DNA of 64,000 nt from contig NZ_FNRG01000023.1 of NCBI RefSeq assembly GCF_900107835.1, positions 1 to 64,000 on the forward strand, in the 5' to 3' direction. Of the stretch, positions 35,918 to 43,823 are shown in pieces. The stretch's first letter is position 1; the number at the start of each line of letters is the position of its first letter. Source of the DNA: Oribacterium sp. KHPX15. Its GTDB lineage: Bacteria > Bacillota > Clostridia > Lachnospirales > Lachnospiraceae. Position numbers and translations under genes: made by a program. Below the pieces are notes generated by a model that saw nothing but the letters and a program-made list of their open reading frames with translations, ran no database searches and was not told the DNA's origin.

Positions 35918-35948
35918 TAATTATGGGAGGGGATAGATCATATAATAA
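35918..35948 (-). promoter_or_regulatory. CATAATTA-class promoter, copy 9 (primase)
   Basis: Distal TTATATG, spacer ending TCCCCTCC, CATAATTA; 40 nt before the start codon. Confidence 0.65.
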
Positions 35949-36046
35949 AAAAATTTCAAACTTTCTATCAGCAGCTATGTACAAAGTTGACGGTTTTTAA
36001 TTTTTGGGACAAAATTAGGGCATAGATTTTTTTGAGGTAAAAAGAT

Positions 36047-36517
36047 ATGAAGATTACAAGAGATTCCATTATGTTCCAGAACGGAACTTACAAGTTGAAT
36101 AATAAAGGTAGTGTTATCTCTGACGGTGATCCCGTACAGGCACTTGAGACAATATCACTTGAGGTACAGGCTGCACATGAACATCTTAACAAAGATTTTG
36201 ATATGTTTCCGTCATCTTTCCTCTATGTAAACGGCAGCAAAGATGGGGTATCAATACAGGTTGTTAACGAAGCTGAAGACAATGATCTTGTTACCATATA
36301 TATGGGAGAAAAGGTCGTTGAAGTGGGTTATCTTTCTGAAATAATAAAAGGACTTGTTGATGATGTAGAGATTCATGAGGATGCTCTCCTTCAAAATTTC
36401 CATGATACTGCGGAAGAACCATATATGAGGAACCGAATCGAAGATTCCATAAAGAGACTTATGGACGAGCCTGTAACGAAGAGACCTTTTTTCACAGTGA
36501 TCGACGGAGAATTATAA
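36047..36517 (+). CDS. Hypothetical protein, 156 aa
   Basis: Plus-strand gene behind GAGGTAAAAAGAT. Soluble and acidic, with ALETISLEVQAAHEHLNKDF and IHEDALLQNFHDTAEE helices and SFLYVNGSKDGVSIQVVNEA strands. No family is recognised. Convergent with the next minus-strand gene across a shared terminator. Confidence 0.55.
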   Translation: MKITRDSIMFQNGTYKLNNKGSVISDGDPVQALETISLEVQAAHEHLNKDFDMFPSSFLYVNGSKDGVSIQVVNEAEDNDLVTIYMGEKVVEVGYLSEIIKGLVDDVEIHEDALLQNFHDTAEEPYMRNRIEDSIKRLMDEPVTKRPFFTVIDGEL

Positions 36518-36529
36518 TTTAAGGGCACA

Positions 36530-36565
36530 CAAAAAATCCCAGGGGCATAAACCTCTGGGATCTTA
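36530..36565. terminator. Shared terminator of convergent genes
   Basis: ATCCCAGAGG pairs with CCCTGGGAT; T-rich tails on either side suit both strands, the minus one better. Confidence 0.75.
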
Positions 36566-36573
36566 TATTATTA

Positions 36574-37098
36574 TCAGCCGACTGACAGTATCTTCTTATC
36601 AAAAGAAGACTCTCCTACATCTTCACCATACCAATTCGCAAGATCTGACACGAACTTCTTTACGAAGGCGTATCTCTTTTCCTGTGAAGAACCGTCATGA
36701 GGCGGATAAATAAATCCACCTGTGACATTGCGGTTTTCTCCGGAAAATCGGTTAAGCTTCCTTAACACCGTATACGTAAAATTAGTATAGGCGCGGAGCT
36801 GATCTTCCAGGTATTTTTTGCTTCCGTCGAAGCTTCTGTGACGGTCAGCAGTATTATCCTGGCCTAGGACACGTCCATATAAGCTATGGCCATCCGGATC
36901 GTAATAATCCATCAGCCCATCCATACCATATGTCTCATATCTTTCCTTGGCTTCGTCAAAGCATTCAAACCATTCAAGGCCCATTTCAACAGAGTAGTCA
37001 TACTTAAAGCTCATACCTCTTGCGAGAGTGAATTTCTCGAAAGAAAAAGAGATTCCCTCTGTTGAAACAACTGTTACCTGTGCTGTTGTGTCTGCCAT
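36574..37098 (-). CDS. Hypothetical protein, 174 aa
   Basis: Start at MADTTAQVTVVSTEG, preceded by AGGAGGTATTAAG. Soluble; contains GLEWFECFDEAKERYETYG and DGHSLYGRVLGQDNTADRH. Unknown family. It has its own regulon promoter of the TTATCTGAA subtype, shared with the surface protein and parM. Confidence 0.55.
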   Translation of the reverse strand: MADTTAQVTVVSTEGISFSFEKFTLARGMSFKYDYSVEMGLEWFECFDEAKERYETYGMDGLMDYYDPDGHSLYGRVLGQDNTADRHRSFDGSKKYLEDQLRAYTNFTYTVLRKLNRFSGENRNVTGGFIYPPHDGSSQEKRYAFVKKFVSDLANWYGEDVGESSFDKKILSVG

Positions 37099-37198
37099 CT
37101 TAATACCTCCTGGGGTCTTCCCCTTAAAATAGAAAAATAGCAAGTCAGCTGAATCATTAATGACTCCAGATGACTTGCTTTAAAAATTAACTACATTT

Positions 37199-37229
37199 TA
37201 AATATGGAAGGAGATATTTCAGATAACCT
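37199..37229 (-). promoter_or_regulatory. CATAATTA-class promoter, copy 10
   Basis: TTATCTGAAATATCTCC, TTC, CATATTTA. Confidence 0.65.
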
Positions 37230-37377
37230 CCGGATTTTCTATTATTTTGATCTTTTGCGGATTTTTTTACCTTGTTGTTAAATGGCAATATAATTATTAC
37301 TTAAAACTTGTTTTAAAAAAGAGATAGCTCCTTATACTGTTATGTGAATTAAATCTTTCCATACGAGGAGTGTTACT

Positions 37378-37539
37378 ATGAAACAAAACAGTTTTTTACA
37401 AATGAATCTAACTATTACTGGAGTTACGCGAAAAATAAAGAATTTGAGCAAATCAATTCAAAAAACTTCCCCTCAGCCTTTTTCTCTATTATTGGAATAC
37501 TCACTAATACCCACGGGCAAGCCCGCGGGGTTGCAGTAG
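37378..37539 (+). pseudogene. 5' fragment of a gene cut by the IscB element
   Basis: An ATG behind GAGGAGTGTTACT opens MKQNSFLQMNLTITGVTRK and runs about 40 codons to LLLEYS. From there the frame continues into the omega-RNA region and stops at 37539. The good ribosome site and the sudden change in composition suggest a real gene interrupted by insertion. I do not recognise the family. Confidence 0.45.
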
Positions 37540-37784
37540 AAATACTGTAGCCCATGGTGAGTAGCCTAAGTGCTTCGGCACTACGTTAAGAGAGAATATA
37601 TAGTCACCTGCGGATGTAGTACCAAGTCTGCAGCTCTGAGGTCAGTGATTAAACAGTCCTGTGGTATAGGGGCAGTGTTGCTGATATAAAACCTCTTATT
37701 AACATTGGCGATGGTACACCAACGGTCAGATATGTACCGGCTTACAGCGTAAAACATATCAATCTTATGGAAGGAGTACCGCAT
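37499..37784 (+). ncRNA. Omega-RNA of IscB (scaffold)
   Basis: The 286 nt before iscB are dense in hairpins: ACTCAC (37499) pairs with GTGAGT (37558), CCCGCGGG-type and CAGTA-GAAA-TACTG stems lie within, and a later AAGTGCTTCGGCACT hairpin follows. Length, position directly upstream and absence of an ORF fit IscB omega-RNA. The guide would be the roughly 16 nt just 5' of 37499, reading CTATTATTGGAAT near its end. Precise ends are not fixed by sequence alone. Confidence 0.75.
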
Positions 37785-39059
37785 ATGGTATATGTGATAA
37801 GTAAAGACGGACATCCGCTTATGCCTACAATGCGGTATGGTAAAGTGAGACGGATGTTAAAGTCCGGTCTTGCTAAAGTAATCAGCAGATGCCCGTTCAC
37901 AATACAACTATTATATGAGACTACTGACATCACCCAGGACATATCATTGGGTGTGGATGCAGGCAGTAAAGACATAGGCTTATCAGCCACAACCAATTTA
38001 AAGGTACTGTTTGAAGCCAAAGTAATACTGAGGAATGATATAGTCGAACTCATATCTACAAGACGTGAACATCGTCATGCAAGACGTAACCGTAAGACAC
38101 GTCACCGAAAGCCAAGATTTGATAACCGCACAAGACATGAAGGCTGGCTTGCACCGTCTGTAAGACAGAAGGCTGAGTCACATATCACAATGGTTCAGAA
38201 GGCACATAAGATACTCCCTGTATCACACATAAAGGTTGAAACGGCATCCTTTGACATACAGAAGATAAAGAACCCCAATATATCCGGTACTAATTATCAG
38301 AACGGGGAACAAACAGACTTCTGGAATGTACGTGAGTATGTTCTGTGGCGTGACGGTCATGTATGCCAGTGCTGTAAGGGGAAGTCAAAGGACAAGATAC
38401 TTAATGTACACCACATAGAATCACGTAAGACAGGCGGTGATTCACCGAATAACCTTATCACTTTATGTGAGTACTGCCATAAACAGTATCATCTTGGGAA
38501 AATAAAACTCCCAAAGACGATTCACAGAGGTATGAGTTTCAGAGATGCTGCCTTCATGGGTATCACAAGATGGGCGATATATGAAAAACTAAAGGAACTG
38601 TATTCGGATGTAAATCTTACATACGGATATATCACAAAAAATACGCGCATAGAGAACAGTTTACCAAAGGATCATCACATAGATGCAAGATGTATAAGCA
38701 GTAATCCAAAGGCTGAATCTGATGGCACAGTATATTTCTATAAGAAGGTACGATGTCATAACCGGCAGATACATAAGAGTACCATAAACAAAGGTGGTAT
38801 CCGTAAACGTAACCAGGCTCCATATGAAGTACATGGATTCAGGCTATACGATAAAGTGACCGTAAATAGTGTTGAAGCCTTTGTATTTGGCAGAAGACTG
38901 GACGGCAGGTTTGCAATACGTATGCTGGATGGAACCAAGATAAACGAACAATTGTCCTATAAGAAGATAAAGTTGTTAGAAATGCGAAAAAATTACATTT
39001 GTGAAAGGAGGACGCCACTCCTCATCGGGGCAAGCCCCGACGTTCCCGTGGCTATTTAA
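37785..39059 (+). CDS. iscB: IscB RNA-guided nuclease (RuvC-HNH)
   Basis: About 424 residues from MVYVISKDGHPLMP behind GGAAGGAG. In order: PLMP domain with the MRYGKVRRMLKSG helix, RuvC-I GVDAGSKDIGLS, an Arg-rich bridge helix (RREHRHARRNRKTRHR), RuvC-II VETASFD, HNH (HVCQCCKG, VHHIESRKTGGD, NLITLCEYCHKQYH) and RuvC-III HHIDARC. All catalytic residues of both nuclease sites are present. IscB is the ancestor of Cas9 and cuts DNA matched by its omega-RNA. The element has no transposase; an IS605-type tnpA lies 2.8 kb away. Confidence 0.93.
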   Translation: MVYVISKDGHPLMPTMRYGKVRRMLKSGLAKVISRCPFTIQLLYETTDITQDISLGVDAGSKDIGLSATTNLKVLFEAKVILRNDIVELISTRREHRHARRNRKTRHRKPRFDNRTRHEGWLAPSVRQKAESHITMVQKAHKILPVSHIKVETASFDIQKIKNPNISGTNYQNGEQTDFWNVREYVLWRDGHVCQCCKGKSKDKILNVHHIESRKTGGDSPNNLITLCEYCHKQYHLGKIKLPKTIHRGMSFRDAAFMGITRWAIYEKLKELYSDVNLTYGYITKNTRIENSLPKDHHIDARCISSNPKAESDGTVYFYKKVRCHNRQIHKSTINKGGIRKRNQAPYEVHGFRLYDKVTVNSVEAFVFGRRLDGRFAIRMLDGTKINEQLSYKKIKLLEMRKNYICERRTPLLIGASPDVPVAI

Positions 39060-39093
39060 AATTATGGCAGCCTCATGTTTTTTTCGGGTAATA

Positions 39094-39318
39094 TCAGAAA
39101 AACAATCCAATTTCGTCGAGAAATTGGTTGAAGATGGTCACTACTTCAAGTCTAAGGTCCGGGTGCACAAGGCTGATAGCTCCTATAGTTGCCAATACAC
39201 CGCCTACAATGTTAAGGAGTGTGTTCCATGCATTCAGGGCAAATCTCACCGACTTTCCATTGACTTTAACTTCGGTGACTTTTCTTTCTCTGTTATCATG
39301 TTCATTTAAAATCTTCAT
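39094..39318 (-). CDS. Small membrane protein coupled to sortase, 74 aa
   Basis: The ATG (MKILNEHDNRERKVTE) overlaps the sortase stop and has CAAGGAGACGGACTG before it. A basic N-terminus leads to one helix (LLNIVGGVLATIGAISLV). Coupling to the sortase gene suggests an accessory role at the anchoring site. Family unknown. Confidence 0.6.
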   Translation of the reverse strand: MKILNEHDNRERKVTEVKVNGKSVRFALNAWNTLLNIVGGVLATIGAISLVHPDLRLEVVTIFNQFLDEIGLFF

Positions 39319-40073
39319 CAGTCCGTCTCCTTGAATTTGTATTTGTCCATAAGCCTTCCAATAACATAGCATTGTCCGGACTTATGTGAATATTCACAGG
39401 TTGCAAGGGTAATGTATTGTTCACCCCATTCCATATCCCCGTAAAAGATGCCTTTGTTTGCAGTTATGGTATCTTTTAATGCTTCAAATTCTTCTTTGCT
39501 GTAAGGAACAAGATTTTTCAATAATATCGAGTTTCTCCCACTTGCCGTGAAAAAACATACCGTCTCGTAAAGATAAACAGTGTTTTCGGTGATATATTTA
39601 ATCAATTTATGGGATTCAGTGTACTTTTCATCATCAAACTTTTTAAGACTCCCGAACATGCTGCCGTTCTTCATGTTATGCCCATGGAGTATGTTGTTTG
39701 TGAGATTTAGTCCGCCGGCACTATCTTCAAATATGGTGCCGTAAATGGATTTATTTCCGTTAAAACCGGTGTTAAGATATCTGTCGCTATCTTTTTCAGT
39801 ACGTACAACAGGATAATCAATCTTTGTTCCGTCTATCCTGATGTACCCGACTGTCTCTCGATTTTTATCTAATAGACTATCAAAGTTAATAAGGTCATTG
39901 GGGTTTACCCAATCCGGCACTGCTTTCTGGCCATCCCTTATTCTCTGCTCTGCAACTATCCTCTTAATCTCGTTGTATGTGTTCTCCTCTTTCTGGTATT
40001 CGCCCATTCGTAAAAACATTAGTGCCAAAGGAACGATACACATCACAAGGAAAATGTATTTTAATATCCTCAT
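39318..40073 (-). CDS. srtB: Class B sortase
   Basis: About 251 residues from MRILKYIFLVMCIVPLA, with GGAAGGGTTTGATT as ribosome site. An N-terminal membrane anchor is followed by the sortase barrel with catalytic His (NILHGHNM), Cys (TLATCEYS) and Arg (YVIGRLM); the long helix between strands (TESHKLIKYITENT) marks class B. Clostridial SrtB enzymes accept (S/N/P)PxTG-type signals, close to the TPKTG of the surface protein and the NYKTG of the TasA-like protein. It should anchor both to peptidoglycan. Confidence 0.9.
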   Translation of the reverse strand: MRILKYIFLVMCIVPLALMFLRMGEYQKEENTYNEIKRIVAEQRIRDGQKAVPDWVNPNDLINFDSLLDKNRETVGYIRIDGTKIDYPVVRTEKDSDRYLNTGFNGNKSIYGTIFEDSAGGLNLTNNILHGHNMKNGSMFGSLKKFDDEKYTESHKLIKYITENTVYLYETVCFFTASGRNSILLKNLVPYSKEEFEALKDTITANKGIFYGDMEWGEQYITLATCEYSHKSGQCYVIGRLMDKYKFKETD

Positions 40074-40091
40074 AATCAAACCCTTCCAGGT

Positions 40092-40122
40092 GAATTATGG
40101 ACTATGTTATTGGCGTATTAGT
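40092..40122 (-). promoter_or_regulatory. CATAATTA-class promoter, copy 11 (sortase)
   Basis: ACTAATA, 16-nt spacer ending CATAGTC, CATAATTC, only 19 nt before the ATG. It abuts the right end of the IS605-type element. Confidence 0.65.
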
Positions 40123-40128
40123 GTTTTT

Positions 40129-40290
40129 GTGAACTACTCCGACTTATAGAAGTCGGAGCTTCCTGCTTCAACCACTACTGCGTTCCAGACAAGTTACCTT
40201 GTTGGCCCGTCTTACACAATGTCCACAGGCGTAGATTCGGGACATTCCGTCCCTATTTTGTATAAGTAATGGCTTATGCTGCTGACTTCA
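40129..40290 (-). ncRNA. Probable TnpB reRNA (omega-RNA) at the right end
   Basis: TnpB guide RNAs cover the end of tnpB and the element right end, with the guide taken from the flanking DNA. Here that flank begins AAAAACACTAATACGCC, which is the distal part of promoter copy 11. Boundaries are inferred. Confidence 0.55.
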
Positions 40291-41437
40291 GTATGCGTAA
40301 GCCTTCCATTTTTATATTTATAGCCGCATTATGGTCTCGTCCAATACTGAGACCACACTTGCATACCATTTTACGTACAGCAAGGTCTTTCATCTCAGAG
40401 TGTCGTATGCCACAACAGCTGCATATCTGCGATGACGGGAACCACCTGTCTACTTTGACAAGCAGTTTACCTCTGTCATGAAGTTTATAACTAAGGAAGT
40501 CTAAGAACATACCATATCCGTTATCAAGGGTCGCTTTGCCATTGCCAAAGCCTTTGTTAGACATGGATCTCATATTAAGATCTTCAACACAGACTATGTC
40601 ATGCGAATTGGCTATCTTCGCAGACAGTTTGTGTAAATTATCAAGTCTCTGGTTGGATATATGTCTGTGTATCTTATTTACCTTTCGTAACTGCTTAAGG
40701 TAGTTCATTGATTTAGCAGAGTTCTTTTTTGAACCCTTTCGTCTTGACAGAACCTTTTGCGCCTTTGCTAACTTACGCTGTGACTCACGGTAATACTTAT
40801 GGTCACTGCCTTTATTGCCATTACTGTCAACATACAGACCGTCTGATGCATAATCAAGTCCTATGGCATTATCAAAATCAGGAGCATAGGTGTTTACAGC
40901 ATTCTCGTATTCAAATAATACAGATGCGTAGAATTTACCGTCCGATTCTCTTGATACTGTCACTGATTTTATGTGCCAGTTGTCTTCGGGAATACGATGG
41001 ACTACGGCCTTTACCTTGCCTGCTTTGGGCAGTATAAGACCGTCATCATCTAATCTGATGGTAGGCCGCTTTAGCTTATTGGATGGTTTCGGGTATTGGC
41101 AGTTTGTTGTGAATGATTTATGACTGTGCTTGCAGGATTTGAACTTAGGGAAACCGGCTTTTACCTTGCGCTTCTTATTGAACCGGTTGCTGAATGCAGT
41201 CTGCAGGTTCATCTGTACATTGGCAAGAGCAAGGCTGTCCACTTCTTTAAGGAAAGGACACTCTTTCTTGTACTTAGCCGGAGTAACAGCAGGAAATTTG
41301 CTAGTCACCTTATATCCTTCGATTTTGTCTGAAAGCATCAGGTTCCAGACCTTACGGCAACAACCGAAGGTCTTTGCAAACAATATACTCTGTTCAGTTG
41401 TTGGATATATCCTGTACTTTATTGCCCTGTTTGCCAT
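40274..41437 (-). CDS. tnpB: TnpB RNA-guided nuclease
   Basis: 387 residues. RuvC-I is GLDYASDG, RuvC-II is CVEDLNMRSM and RuvC-III is GRDHNAAINI, so the Asp-Glu-Asp set is intact. The zinc finger reads ICSCCG and CKCG. It overlaps the tnpA end by 44 nt. TnpB cleaves DNA at sites matching its reRNA next to a target-adjacent motif and helps keep the element in place. Normal length for the family. Confidence 0.92.
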   Translation of the reverse strand: MANRAIKYRIYPTTEQSILFAKTFGCCRKVWNLMLSDKIEGYKVTSKFPAVTPAKYKKECPFLKEVDSLALANVQMNLQTAFSNRFNKKRKVKAGFPKFKSCKHSHKSFTTNCQYPKPSNKLKRPTIRLDDDGLILPKAGKVKAVVHRIPEDNWHIKSVTVSRESDGKFYASVLFEYENAVNTYAPDFDNAIGLDYASDGLYVDSNGNKGSDHKYYRESQRKLAKAQKVLSRRKGSKKNSAKSMNYLKQLRKVNKIHRHISNQRLDNLHKLSAKIANSHDIVCVEDLNMRSMSNKGFGNGKATLDNGYGMFLDFLSYKLHDRGKLLVKVDRWFPSSQICSCCGIRHSEMKDLAVRKMVCKCGLSIGRDHNAAINIKMEGLRILKSAA

Positions 41438-41834
41438 GTTTCATTCCCTGTGACTGTATGTACTGTTTGATGATGTCGACAGTCGCACCGCCTGCCGTGA
41501 TAAGACAGTAACTCTGTGACCAGAACATCTCTTTCCATAAATACTGTCTTATCTCGGGATGCTCCTTTTTCACAAGACGACTGCTGGCAGATTTATATGC
41601 ATTTATGAATCTGCTTATTTCAGTGTTCGGCTGCCCTTTGAAAAGGATGTGGACGTGATCCACATCATGGTTCCACTCCTCAAGAGTGATGTTGTAGGAA
41701 GGAGCGATCTTTTCAAATATCTCCCTGAGTCTGTAAGATATGGCATCATTGATGACCTTGTTTCGGTACTTCACACACATGATAAGATGGTAATGCAACA
41801 AGAACACTGAATGATTATTTGTATCAAGATTCAT
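41394..41834 (-). CDS. tnpA: IS200-type Y1 transposase
   Basis: 146 residues. HLIMCVKYRNKVI, DHVHILFKG (the HUH metal-binding pair HVH) and the Tyr-bearing SQSYCLITAGGATVDIIKQY match TnpA of IS200/IS605. It cuts and joins single-stranded element ends. GAGGCTATAATAA precedes the ATG. Confidence 0.93.
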   Translation of the reverse strand: MNLDTNNHSVFLLHYHLIMCVKYRNKVINDAISYRLREIFEKIAPSYNITLEEWNHDVDHVHILFKGQPNTEISRFINAYKSASSRLVKKEHPEIRQYLWKEMFWSQSYCLITAGGATVDIIKQYIQSQGMKHGKQGNKVQDISNN

Positions 41835-41964
41835 TTATTATAGCCTCATATATTCATTACGACTGATATATAATTATTATATGCCACCTTACTCTAGAAG
41901 TCAAGAATATATGTTCTTTTTATTTGGCTTTTGATAAAAATTTTCGATAAAGATTTCTAAAATG

Positions 41965-42033
41965 AAAAAAGCGCCGTGCTGGGCGCAATTCATCCCCCAC
42001 TTATAGAAGAGGGGGGATTTCTTGCTCACGGCG
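41965..42033 (-). terminator. Initiator-gene terminator with a nested insertion
   Basis: CGCCGTG and CACGGCG, a stem with a U-run on the minus strand, are separated by 48 nt instead of a short loop. The 48 nt carry the IS605-like hairpin described next. Confidence 0.6.
41979..42026. mobile_element. IS605-end-like mini-insertion (48 bp)
   Basis: CATCCCCCACTTATAGAAG followed by AGGGGGGATTTCTTGCT is a hairpin whose loop ACTTATAGAAG is identical to the hairpin loop at the right end of the nearby IS605-type element. It looks like a short non-autonomous palindromic derivative. Confidence 0.55.
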
Positions 42034-42035
42034 TG

Positions 42036-43583
42036 TTAAAAACTTTTCGTTTTTTCAAATGTTTCAAGCTTTTTTGTGTATATGCTGCGTATCACAGGGT
42101 CCTCCAAGTGGTCGACAGACATAGTGTTACTGAGTAACGCGTCGTATATGATAGACCTCATGTATTTCTGCTTGTCATTTATACGGATTCCGTCTTTTGA
42201 TTCAGTTTCTGCCATCTTTCCGGCGCAAGCACACAGGAAGTCAGCAAGATCAGCTTTATCTATGTCATGATATTCTGTAAGTCTGTCTGAAAGTTTTTTT
42301 ATGACATCCTCAGATGATATCATGATCCCTTTGACATTAAACGTATTTCTATCCGACAACATTCTTGCCAGGATCTCAACCGTCAAATCGAGGTTTGAAT
42401 CCTTTTTAGCCCATGACTGGTATTTTACTGCATCCTTCAGGGTATTCAATGCTGTTCTGTAATCCATTGGCTTTTTATCGAACAATAGCTCACAGGAATC
42501 GAGCGAACCTTTCTCTCCTTCACTCTTTTCTGTTTTCTTGAGGGAGTGAGTGATGTTTAATGCGTTATTGTTTATTGTGTTTATGTTTATTGTGTTATTG
42601 TTTGTGGTGCTCTCCTCTGCGGTGTGGGATGCCGTGGTGTAGATAGCTGTGGTGTCCTTTTCCGGGTTCTGAATGTCGGAGGATTCCTTAGGAAAAGCCG
42701 TGGTGCTCTTTTCCGGTACCTCATAAAAATCCTTATTTTTCAAGGTTTTAGCCGTGGTGCTATTTCCCGGGTTCTGACAAATAGGCGTACTTCTCCTGTG
42801 CCCGTTACTTCCAAAATCTACAAATTCCGGTCTCCCGAACATACTCAGACACTCTTCTTCAGTAAATACTCTTACTCTGTTCTTTTTTTCTTTATCAATC
42901 TCTTCCTGAGACAATTTGTGGTCTGTAAGTTCATAGACTGCTCCACGGACGGAACCGTTAACGTGAACCTGGTAGCGAATAATATATCCGTTATCGATGA
43001 GTTTTTTTACTGTTTTTTGGAAAGGCTCTTCCTGTAATCCAAAGGTGTTCTTTTGATATTCCGCTCTTAGGAGGGTATAGGTATCCGATCCTGCAAGAGC
43101 AGATATATAACCATATAGCCCTATCGCTTTTAACCCTAGTGAGCTATCCATTGCCACCATTGTCGGCATATTCCCCCAGCCCTTGAAGCTTAAATAAGCT
43201 GCACGGGAACCTTTGCTATGCTCTTCCATTATGTCTCCAGGGCACATATTGATGATATAGTGGTTTGTCATCTGCTTATGTTCTTTGTTGTAGAGCTCCT
43301 GGACTTTAATATAGCCTCTTTCTTCCAGCTGCTTTCTGTACTTATACATAGTGCGGTTGCTGATCTTAAGATCACGCATTATCTTCTCTTTCGATGGAAA
43401 AGCATAATTCATACCGCTACCTGTATAAGTCGCGTAATAGGCAAACAGACCTTTTGCGGACGGATCTATATTAGTGTCCAGCATCAGACACTTCGAGACT
43501 TTACCGTAGCCTTCGCTGTCTATACCGATGAGCTCATAAGAGTCTGTCATGCCTTGTGATTTTTTAACGTCTAATTCTTCCAT
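42036..43583 (-). CDS. HTH replication-initiator-like protein, 515 aa
   Basis: Two winged-helix modules are visible: residues 40-100 (AFPSKEKIMRDLKISNRTMY, then KYRKQLEERGYIKV) and 150-215 (TFGLQEEPFQKTVKKLIDNG). A Thr/Asn-rich low-complexity linker (about 275-345) leads to a C-terminal helical domain (IIYDALLSNTMSVDHL). This order is typical of plasmid and phage initiator or DnaD-type proteins in Firmicutes. The 3' coding linker has repeated TGTTTATTGTGTT-like DNA, which could itself be an origin-type AT-rich site. Own CATAATTA-class promoter. Confidence 0.55.
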   Translation of the reverse strand: MEELDVKKSQGMTDSYELIGIDSEGYGKVSKCLMLDTNIDPSAKGLFAYYATYTGSGMNYAFPSKEKIMRDLKISNRTMYKYRKQLEERGYIKVQELYNKEHKQMTNHYIINMCPGDIMEEHSKGSRAAYLSFKGWGNMPTMVAMDSSLGLKAIGLYGYISALAGSDTYTLLRAEYQKNTFGLQEEPFQKTVKKLIDNGYIIRYQVHVNGSVRGAVYELTDHKLSQEEIDKEKKNRVRVFTEEECLSMFGRPEFVDFGSNGHRRSTPICQNPGNSTTAKTLKNKDFYEVPEKSTTAFPKESSDIQNPEKDTTAIYTTASHTAEESTTNNNTININTINNNALNITHSLKKTEKSEGEKGSLDSCELLFDKKPMDYRTALNTLKDAVKYQSWAKKDSNLDLTVEILARMLSDRNTFNVKGIMISSEDVIKKLSDRLTEYHDIDKADLADFLCACAGKMAETESKDGIRINDKQKYMRSIIYDALLSNTMSVDHLEDPVIRSIYTKKLETFEKTKSF

Positions 43584-43670
43584 GGTTATTAACCCTAACT
43601 ATTTTTTCGGAATAAGGTTCGTAGGTGTTATTGCACCCCTTTCACTATTATGACTTCTTTTTCCGTAACA

Positions 43671-43701
43671 TAATTATGGAAGGGGATATCTCGATATTGG
43701 T
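43671..43701 (-). promoter_or_regulatory. CATAATTA-class promoter, copy 12 (initiator-like)
   Basis: ACCAATA, spacer ending TCCCCTTC, CATAATTA; 87 nt before the ATG. Confidence 0.65.
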
Positions 43702-43823
43702 AAGAATAGTGTACTTTTTCATTATTATTTGAAATTTTTTCAAAAAAATAGGAGTAGTCATCCCTGACAACCCCTATAGAGAGCGTTTTTATTAGAAAAA
43801 AATAGTGTTTATATACCTTCTGA

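Larger units (their letters stand above)
40129..41880 (-). mobile_element. IS200/IS605-type element (tnpA, tnpB)
   Basis: Encodes a Y1 transposase and TnpB in overlapping frames. The right end carries the hairpin CTCCGACTTCTATAAGTCGG and ends near GTAGTTCAC, as in clostridial IS605 relatives. The left end is only estimated, near the promoter TTGACT-17 nt-TATAAT before tnpA. These elements move as single strands and leave no target duplication. Confidence 0.8.

Noticed and set aside
37501-37535. Short GC-rich palindromes suggestive of a CRISPR repeat
   Set aside because: They occur once each and form a scaffold before iscB. No repeated spacer-repeat pattern exists anywhere in the window.
42540-42620. 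AT-rich repeats resembling plasmid origin iterons inside the initiator-like gene
   Set aside because: The repeats encode the Asn/Thr linker of the protein and are irregular. An origin inside an initiator gene is possible, but the spacing is not iteron-like, so I did not list it as an origin.
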